Below are positions 57,198-64,000 of a DNA stretch of 64,000 nt, one piece after another. How positions within the stretch are numbered: the stretch's first letter is position 1; the number at the start of each line of letters is the position of its first letter. A program made the translations under genes and the position numbers. Location: positions 186,001-250,000 of the forward strand of contig JAMAHW010000028.1 in NCBI GenBank assembly GCA_023627715.1, written 5' to 3'. The notes under the pieces are model-generated. The model saw nothing but the letters and a program-made list of their open reading frames with translations. It did no database searches and was not told where the DNA came from. This stretch comes from Periconia sp. R9002. Its lineage: Eukaryota; Ascomycota; Dothideomycetes; Pleosporales; Periconiaceae.

Positions 57198-59069
57198 AGT
57201 GGCAGTGTCTTGGTTTGGGGGTTGTTTTGCATGTCTAGCTTCGGAATGGATCATTGCCTGGAGACTGATCGGAAAACTCATCGTGATGGGAGTGGTGTAT
57301 CCCGGCTCATCTTTTTCTTTTCGTCCTGGTTCATCTGCCTGGCAACATATCTGGATTGAGATACCAAACGTGCGTGTGTCGTGTACGACAAAAAAACATG
57401 AATTGATTACCTTTGTATAATTAGAGAGTTCTGAAGATTGGATCTATACCTGTGGGCGATCTCACGGCGTTCTCCTTTTTTTTATTTTATTTTTCGTTCT
57501 TCACACTGTGGGCTTTTGATTCCCTTTCCTACCCTTTGTTGGCTTGGGAGCATTTGCTAAGGAGTACGTTTTATCACTAACGCCTTTTTTTTTTCAAAAA
57601 GTAGTCTACGTCGATCAAACAATAATACAACGAAATTTATGAATTTTGTTTCTCGTGTGAATGCGTAGAGCTCACAGTGCTATGTATGCCGCTGGTGAGT
57701 GAGTAATTTCCATCATGTTTAGCATCGCCAAAATACTTAATAATGTTATGTTCTTGTTACATACCTATGTACACACGTACATACATATGTACTATCGTTC
57801 GTTCCGGTACTCAACTTCTCTACATACCCTATGTACATATTTCAATGCATCAACTGCGATTGATGGGAGATACCTTGGATCTCGCGTGAATACTACAATC
57901 ATGGACCATTCCTACCTAGTGGAGGATGGTGTTTGGCGCTGATCGTGGAAGGTAGTTTTGGATTTTTCAAACATATGCGCCGAATAGCGGCTCGCGATTA
58001 TGGAAAACTGAAGATGTTTCCCATTGAAGGCAGATGTTCCTACGACCCTGGAGCGCCGACCACCTAGCTAGAAAGATCTCATCAACCAGACACGCTTATC
58101 TCACGACAGTGAAATACCTACCTACATACACATGTAGGTGAAGCTGGAGGTTCTGATTTCCGAGTCCATGGGTTGAAGGTTTGGGTAGGTACTCAGGTAC
58201 ATGTATTCACCTTGTGTACATGGACATGTAGAGCAATTCAAGATTCCCCACTTCCGTTTTCCTGGTCTGAAGTTTTGGGTATGTATGTAGGTATCCCCTC
58301 TCGCATGCAATGTAAGATCGAGCATCGTGACCGGATCAGTATGAAGTTTGGTTTCTCTTCGCTGAGATTGGTCCAAATAAATCACACCATCATTACCAGA
58401 AAAAAATCTTTCGAAACTTCAAACTTGGACGAAGGGACGTACACACAGGTGACCGGATCGATATATCTACATAATTTTTACTGCATGAAGATGTTTGCTA
58501 AAAAATTCAGATGAGTGAGAGCTTCACCAAGCAAACGAACCAGTGGCGTGCGAGGAAACTGTGCAACAGTAGCTGAGTCGACTTGAAGCGTCCCTCTCTC
58601 GATCGCTGCCTTGTTGGGTCGGAGATTCGGTCTGTTTGTTCGTGCTACGTACCCTGATTTGGCGGTACTTTCTTGATGCGGAGTGGGGAGAGAAGTACCT
58701 ACCCTGGTGTTAAGATTTCCCGGAAGGGGATGGGGAGGGGTAATCTACGCGTGCAACGCGTATTCACGTGACGCAACCGGGTTGCTCCTTCCTCCATGTA
58801 AACATACTCTACTTGTCCATCCTCGACGGGTTGAGCAGACCTACACGCCACTCTCTTCCTTGAACAATCCTCTCCGCTTCCACGCCAACCCCGCCTTCAC
58901 CTTCACTCTCACTCTCTCACTCTCACTTTTACCCTCAGCCTCACACTAGTCCTTGTACCTCGCACATATAAAACCACCCTGCTGACTACTTGGTCTTCTT
59001 CACCTCCCTTCCTTCTCAAACTATGCCCATCGTTTGATCTGTCCATCACCACCTCGCGTCATTTGCAAG
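57198..59069. other. intergenic, 1.9 kb
   Basis: 3' region of SPT6, then DNA rich in TACATA/TACCTA motifs (57750-57850, 58110-58300), then the promoter of the DUF7918-type gene. Small frames only. Confidence 0.5.
58967..58973 (+). promoter_or_regulatory. TATA box of the DUF7918-type gene
   Basis: TATAAAA about 100 bp upstream of the ATG at 59070, followed by a pyrimidine-rich leader. Confidence 0.5.
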
Positions 59070-60104
59070 ATGGCAATCCATCCATCGCACCCCGGCCTAG
59101 AGGTTACTATTGTCGTCAACGGAAATCCATCGAAGGAATATGACGATGGTTCAGATCCAGGCCCCAATACCACCAAACGGTATGTGGAGGCCACTACCGG
59201 AGCCACTTTCCACGTCAACTTTGACTTCCGGAAGCCTTTCCCATCGCGCCCAGTCCTAGCAAGATTGATCATCGACGGCGAAAAGCTCGCCCACCGATAC
59301 ATGCTTATCTACGATGTTGTCGGTCAGAATGGAGAGCAATACTCTATCAAGGGCGTCTCATCGTTCGTCAACTCTGTCCCTGCTTTGAGAGAGTTTCAAT
59401 TTTCGTCCCTTCAAAGTGCTGAGAGTAGTGACGAAACTATCACAGCAGACATGATACAGAAACTACAGTCTATTGGCAGGATCAGGGTTGAGCTGAGGTT
59501 CGCTCAAGTGACCAAGACCAAGTCTAGAAAGAAGCCTGCGAGGACCCAAAACAAGACAAAACCGAGTGTGGAGAAATCGACTATGGAGACCTACAACGAG
59601 AAGGCTGCAAAAGGAAATATACTCTCGCACATGGTGGGACTTGGTCCAGCAAAAGCTGTGGAGGGACAGGGAGTATCTAAACCAAAGAAGTCCAGTCGCA
59701 AGAGACCAACCACGACGACACACTACGACTCAGATGCAAATCCCTTCGTTGTTTTTGACTTCGAATATCGCTCCCTGGATGCCTTGAAGTCATTACATAT
59801 CATTCCAAGGACACCGGAGCCTGCGGATGCAATGGATATTGAGAACGTCAACATCGAAGGGCTTGCTCCAGCGGAAATGCAGCGCTTGCTTGCGCGCTTG
59901 CAACAGCAACATAAAGCTCAGACTAAAGCCGCTCAATCTCACATCAAAACTGAACATTCTAGATCCATCAAAACGGAGAATGTCAGATCAGGCGACGTCA
60001 TTGACCAGGACGAGGTAATGTTCACAGGCGCTCGACCTGCGAAGCGCAGTGGATTAGAGCGGCGTCTGCCTCAGCACCACGACGTTGTCATCGAGCTTGA
60101 TTGA
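59070..60104 (+). CDS. DUF7918-type protein with SUMO-related motifs
   Basis: 344 aa, single exon. The N-terminal about 150 residues (HPGLEVTIVVNGNPSKEYDD and on) match the beta-rich fungal domain annotated as DUF7918 in many filamentous fungi; function is unknown. A basic linker (about 150-215, KSRKKPARTQNK) could be a nuclear signal. Further on, FVVFDFEYRSLDALKSLHIIPRTP (in parts) and a coiled Gln-rich stretch (LLARLQQQHK) appear. Near the C-terminus, HIKTEH and SIKTEN carry two psi-K-x-E SUMO acceptor consensus sites, and the last residues VVIELD look like a SUMO-interacting motif. ATG at 59070 follows a strong TATA/leader arrangement. Confidence 0.8.
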   Translation: MAIHPSHPGLEVTIVVNGNPSKEYDDGSDPGPNTTKRYVEATTGATFHVNFDFRKPFPSRPVLARLIIDGEKLAHRYMLIYDVVGQNGEQYSIKGVSSFVNSVPALREFQFSSLQSAESSDETITADMIQKLQSIGRIRVELRFAQVTKTKSRKKPARTQNKTKPSVEKSTMETYNEKAAKGNILSHMVGLGPAKAVEGQGVSKPKKSSRKRPTTTTHYDSDANPFVVFDFEYRSLDALKSLHIIPRTPEPADAMDIENVNIEGLAPAEMQRLLARLQQQHKAQTKAAQSHIKTEHSRSIKTENVRSGDVIDQDEVMFTGARPAKRSGLERRLPQHHDVVIELD

Positions 60105-61614
60105 TGGGTTTTGGGGTACCAAATATCGGAATATCGAGTATATGATACACGGAAGAGTTGGTTTCTGTGATATTTTGGCTCTCCCGGTCGAAATCTGAGC
60201 ACTCATCCGTGGGCGGCAGAAAGCATTCATCACGGAGTTGAACTATTGGAGGTAGCTTCCGCAAGAATAGTCATGGAAAGTCTCATGATTTCTACAGGAT
60301 GTCCACCTCATTGAGTTTTGCAAAACTTACATACATGGTTTGTCAGTTTGCTGGGAAGTTTTCCTTGTCAAGGTTGAGTGACTGCTTGTCCACAAAGCCT
60401 TCAGCAAAATGCATATGATAATGATTATTTCCGAAACGAAGTAGCAGGGCAATTGCGCACATGAGGATCGAGGCATCCCACAACATCATGGATATATTTA
60501 TTGGCAAGTGCGAATATGTTTTCTCATGTATTTAGTTGTGTGAACCTTCTCAGTTCACACCTTGGCAAAATTCAACCTTTGATTTCTTATCCGTCACTGT
60601 GCTATATCAGAACATGTTTCCCCATTGAGACCAATGCACTTTGTTCGATTGTTAAAATTTTCTAACAGTGAGTGGGCAGAGCACTGTCAATTGCCTACTT
60701 ACCTACCTACCTATGTAGCATCATGCCCGTGAATGTTTCCAGAAGAGTCTGCACCGATAACTACCTACTATACCAACACCTACCCGCGGACACTGCACAT
60801 ACCCCAAAACGTGAACCTCACGGTATAGCTTGACCGTCCATTAGACCGTCCGTCCGTCATGCCAAGAGACAAAAAGCGTCCCAGTCGTAACGTAAATTGT
60901 GTGCCGGACTCACTATAATTTCGTCCTGAGGCTGACAAAGACTGTCATTTCACTGGACTGGACAATTGGAAACGAAGGGCTGGACGGCTAGGAACCCCTC
61001 CGTCTACTTTGACAAAAGCAGATACATATCTCCGAGGTCTTTTTGACCGCGGGGTTCTAACTTTTGTAGAAAGTAAGGTCCTTGTTGCGTATATGTATGC
61101 AGTGGACCGTAGATAGATAGATACCACCCATATGAAGGATTGACGTCATAACGTTTTTCTGTCGTTGTTTTCGAGAAGTATGTGAGTGTCGAATCACTTT
61201 GCGTTTGTTGTTTGTTTACATTGATTGCGCGTCCGCGTCATCGTCGTTGTCGTCGTCCGTTGCCCGTCGCCCTGTGGCTAGGCTACACTACGCTGCGCCC
61301 AAGTCCTCACTCACTCACGCTCGACTCTTTGCGCGCGTCTGTGTGTGTGGCTTTGCTTTGGTAAACAACAAGGACAGGACGCGGCGCTACTCACGGCACC
61401 GCACCACCCACCCTCTTACTTTGCTTCACCCTCGCTTTTGGCGCCTCTATCTCTCTCTCTCTTTGCTCTCCCTCTCCCTGTCCCTCTCTCCCCGCGAAGA
61501 AGAATTCACTGACGACTTCGTCAATCCTTCTTCTCTGCTTCCTCTTCAAACAAGCTTTCACTTGTTCACTTGATAAACCACCTCCAATGGGCAAACCCTC
61601 AATTTAGCTCGACT
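60105..61614. other. intergenic, 1.5 kb
   Basis: 3' UTR of the DUF7918-type gene, TACCTACCTACC motifs near 60700, and the pyrimidine-rich leader (CT runs at 61450-61490) of the gene at 61615. Nothing else is supported. Confidence 0.5.
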
Positions 61615-64000
61615 ATGACGGACGTTTTGGACGACACAAGACTGTCTTCCTGCGACCCTCCACCCACCCACGCGAGCATTGAATCCGCGCCCACGCACAA
61701 CATCCCACACGAGCACTGCTCCAGCCACGACTGCGGTATACAAGAGGAGCACCTATCCAAACTCTACGTCAAGGAAGGGTCGGCTTGGAAGGAGATTGTC
61801 AACTTCACGGCTCCGCTCTGCACCATCATGTCTCGCAAGGAGCTCGGACTGCCTTTTGAGGTTTCGGATGGAAGTTTCTACGGCGGTAGCATGTCGCCCC
61901 AACACTACCGATACGACGGGGAGGTGACGCGGTTGTTTGAACGGTCCCGACCGGAATCGAGTCTGGAGAGCGAGGGCGATGACTTGTTCCACGATCGTGA
62001 ATGGCAAGGGTTGACTAATTTCGACTGGCGTGAGCACGTACGAGCTACCAGTTTGTCCAAGAAAACTGCAGCAGCAAACGCCGCCGCCAATGCTACTTCT
62101 GATAAGATCAGTTTGGATGCGAATACGGATGGTGGTACCAACACCGACTCGGAAGCTGCCGAGCTCATGGGATATCGTGTGCAAGTGCGCGACGGAAACA
62201 CGAGGCTTAGGACGGATGAGAGGCATCTCTTGAGTAATATCTTGACAAAGGACGGCCGCGATGCGGGTTTGGTGGCGGAGAAGGCTGCACTTGCCGCCAA
62301 AACACCTGCCCGTGACGCTGGGTTGAGCGAGGAGGAGGAGTTGGATACAGATTCTGCTTGGATGGGTATCACTTGGGACTCGAGCACCGCCCAAGAGCCA
62401 GACCCTGTGGGAGATGTTTCGCATCCTGTCGACTATTCGTCGCAGACTACACCCGTGTGGCGACAACTAGACACTTCGACTGAGCTAGCGTCCCCTTATG
62501 GCCGACAGACTGACCCTACTATCTTCAGCGCCAATTTCCATTCCGAGAACGTGCTGCAGGATCAAGAGCCTGTAAACACAAGGTCAAAGTCGCCTGAATC
62601 TGTGGTCCCAGAGGCTGAGCCTATGAGCTTCTTGAATTCCCCTTACAACAATATCTCTTCCCAGCAACCGGATTCTCCCGTCCCCGCCATTACAGGTCGA
62701 TATCTCGAACTCACGGACGAAGATCGAGATCGTATTGCTGCTGAGACCTTCGATTCGCCTTACCATCGTCTCGTACAACGTGCAGGCTATTATGATACTC
62801 TTGGTGATAGTACTGGGGATTCCGACGCCGCTTCCAACAATGAGATGGGAGCCGTGCGTCCTAGTGCTGATCCCGTAGACGAGGAACGCCGACCACTTTC
62901 ACCTGGGGAATTTAGTGAAATGGTAGGAGGTCCAGTGTTGGGCCTTAACAATCCACCGGTACAGCCGAACTTGACTCTCGAAAATCAACCTCAATCGATA
63001 CAGGCGTCATCTTCTCAAGAGAATAAGCCTTCGCGAGAAGCCCAACACCAGCACTCTGCCGTAATTGAGAAGCCTCGACAAGTCTCAGCAGTACCTGCTG
63101 CGGTAAACAACCCTCCAACAGAGCCTGTTGTTAACGTAGACTCTCAACATGTATCGTCGCTTCTCGTGAGAAACAATCCTCCGCCAGCCCAAGTCACAGA
63201 AAATACCACTAGCAACAAGGCTGGCAAAAGGCCTGCATCCGCCACCGCCAATGCCAATGCACAAACGTCCTTCAGCGGTCAGGCTTCGGCTCAATTATCT
63301 GCCAACTACATTGCATATCAGGAGAGGCTTGCAATTTTTAAAAGGCTATCGGACGCCGCGAAGACGGAGAACACCGTTAAACCCCTCCTGGCCCAACTCG
63401 CAGAGGCGGCTGATACCGATGGATCTACGCAGAATTCCAGTCACACGGACACTCAGGTTACGACCGGAGAACTGCCCACGAGGCCTGCCAAGCGCAAGGG
63501 TGTGACGAAGAAGAAGACGACCCGCGGACAAGACAACGAGAAGGCTTTCAAACCAAATGATTCTCCCAGCAGCTCGGATGATCCAAAACCAACCCCAAAA
63601 CGACAGAAGAACAATTCTGGCGTCAAGAGCAAGGGAGTTAGGAAGCGCAGGAGTAAAGGCAAAGACAAGGCGGTAGACGTGAATGAGAGTCACGATGTAG
63701 TCATGGAGGATATTGATGAGTGCAATAATGCCAATGGACTGGAAAAAGGCAAGGCGGAGGAGGCGATTATCGACACGATCGAACAGCAAACGGGAGAGAT
63801 GGACACGCAGAGTGGTGCTGTGTCCGAAGACCGTCTCAACGTAAGTACCGCTCCCTTATCCCTCTCCCCCAGCACCCTGGCCGGGATCGAAGCTTCTGCC
63901 AAAAGTCGAGATCACGGTCAAAATTTAGGTGACCCCTCTGCCAAAGGCTGTGCCACTTCCTTAATTGCACCCCCCAAAACCTTCCTGCGATCCGTGGAGT
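61615..64000 (+). CDS. large disordered nuclear-type protein, partial at the 3' edge
   Basis: An ATG at 61615 opens a frame that stays free of stops to the last base, at least 795 codons, so the gene continues beyond the window. I do not recognise a family. Two parts look ordered: residues about 50-85 (LYVKEGSAWKEIVNF, then CTIMSRKELGLPFEV) and about 355-390 (GRYLELTDEDRDRIAAE). The rest is Ser/Pro/Gln/Asn-rich. Basic clusters (PAKRKGVTKKKTTR near 625 and VRKRRSKGK near 675) are strong nuclear-localisation candidates. A GTAAGT at 63841 could start an intron with an acceptor (CCCCCAG) about 30 bp on, or splice to an exon outside. A chromatin or transcription role is a guess. Confidence 0.75.
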   Translation, partial: MTDVLDDTRLSSCDPPPTHASIESAPTHNIPHEHCSSHDCGIQEEHLSKLYVKEGSAWKEIVNFTAPLCTIMSRKELGLPFEVSDGSFYGGSMSPQHYRYDGEVTRLFERSRPESSLESEGDDLFHDREWQGLTNFDWREHVRATSLSKKTAAANAAANATSDKISLDANTDGGTNTDSEAAELMGYRVQVRDGNTRLRTDERHLLSNILTKDGRDAGLVAEKAALAAKTPARDAGLSEEEELDTDSAWMGITWDSSTAQEPDPVGDVSHPVDYSSQTTPVWRQLDTSTELASPYGRQTDPTIFSANFHSENVLQDQEPVNTRSKSPESVVPEAEPMSFLNSPYNNISSQQPDSPVPAITGRYLELTDEDRDRIAAETFDSPYHRLVQRAGYYDTLGDSTGDSDAASNNEMGAVRPSADPVDEERRPLSPGEFSEMVGGPVLGLNNPPVQPNLTLENQPQSIQASSSQENKPSREAQHQHSAVIEKPRQVSAVPAAVNNPPTEPVVNVDSQHVSSLLVRNNPPPAQVTENTTSNKAGKRPASATANANAQTSFSGQASAQLSANYIAYQERLAIFKRLSDAAKTENTVKPLLAQLAEAADTDGSTQNSSHTDTQVTTGELPTRPAKRKGVTKKKTTRGQDNEKAFKPNDSPSSSDDPKPTPKRQKNNSGVKSKGVRKRRSKGKDKAVDVNESHDVVMEDIDECNNANGLEKGKAEEAIIDTIEQQTGEMDTQSGAVSEDRLNVSTAPLSLSPSTLAGIEASAKSRDHGQNLGDPSAKGCATSLIAPPKTFLRSVE

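Overview
The window is nuclear DNA of a filamentous ascomycete (Pezizomycotina). Dothideomycetes is the likeliest class, but that is an inference. The evidence is monocistronic genes with short GT-AG introns (about 47-100 bp), frequent pyrimidine-rich leaders, and fungal family content: a SAT4/rhodopsin-type receptor, a nucleoside-phosphorylase NLR, a CBM18 wall protein, an MFS drug-type pump and an F-box family. There is no operon structure.

Layout. 1.5-3.4 kb: CCT3 chaperonin gene (4 exons). 3.6-4.3 kb: an orphan ORF. 6.6-7.3 kb: class I glutamine amidotransferase-like gene. 7.9-12.4 kb: an accessory island of two broken genes facing each other, an F-box gene with one in-frame stop and a PNP/NB-ARC NLR with stops, frameshifts and a precise 336-bp internal inversion. 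13.5-15.1 kb: seven-helix SAT4-type membrane protein. 18.1-23.3 kb: a divergent pair, UBE2O-like E2 and COG8. 24.1-27.4 kb: two orphan membrane proteins separated by a MITE-like inverted-repeat element. 28.1-29.4 kb: secreted PIR-like plus CBM18 protein. 30.6-32.8 kb: MFS transporter. 34.0-37.2 kb: divergent pair of a PRKRIP1-like protein and a histidine phosphatase. 40.5-41.2 kb: small secreted Gly/Pro-rich gene built from duplicated exon+intron units. 42.2-43.3 kb: orphan soluble protein. 43.3-46.5 kb: gene-poor, with a run of stem-loops and a second copy of the terminal repeat seen at 25.3 kb. 46.6-48.4 kb: GH13 alpha-amylase. 49.7-51.2 kb: Ste7-type MAP kinase kinase. 52.8-57.2 kb: SPT6. 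59.1-60.1 kb: DUF7918-type protein. 61.6 kb to the edge: a long disordered nuclear-type protein that is still open at the window end.

The housekeeping genes (CCT3, UBE2O-like, COG8, PRKRIP1-like, MAPKK, SPT6) look intact. Lineage-specific and self/non-self-type genes sit between them in long intergenic stretches rich in a TACCTA/TAGGTA motif. The strongest unexpected signals are the exact inversion inside the NLR relic, the exon-intron unit amplification in the Gly/Pro-rich secreted peptide gene, and a stem-loop cluster near 44.3 kb with apparently covarying stems. Exon boundaries were assigned by eye from frame, splice consensus and family similarity. No database search was run.
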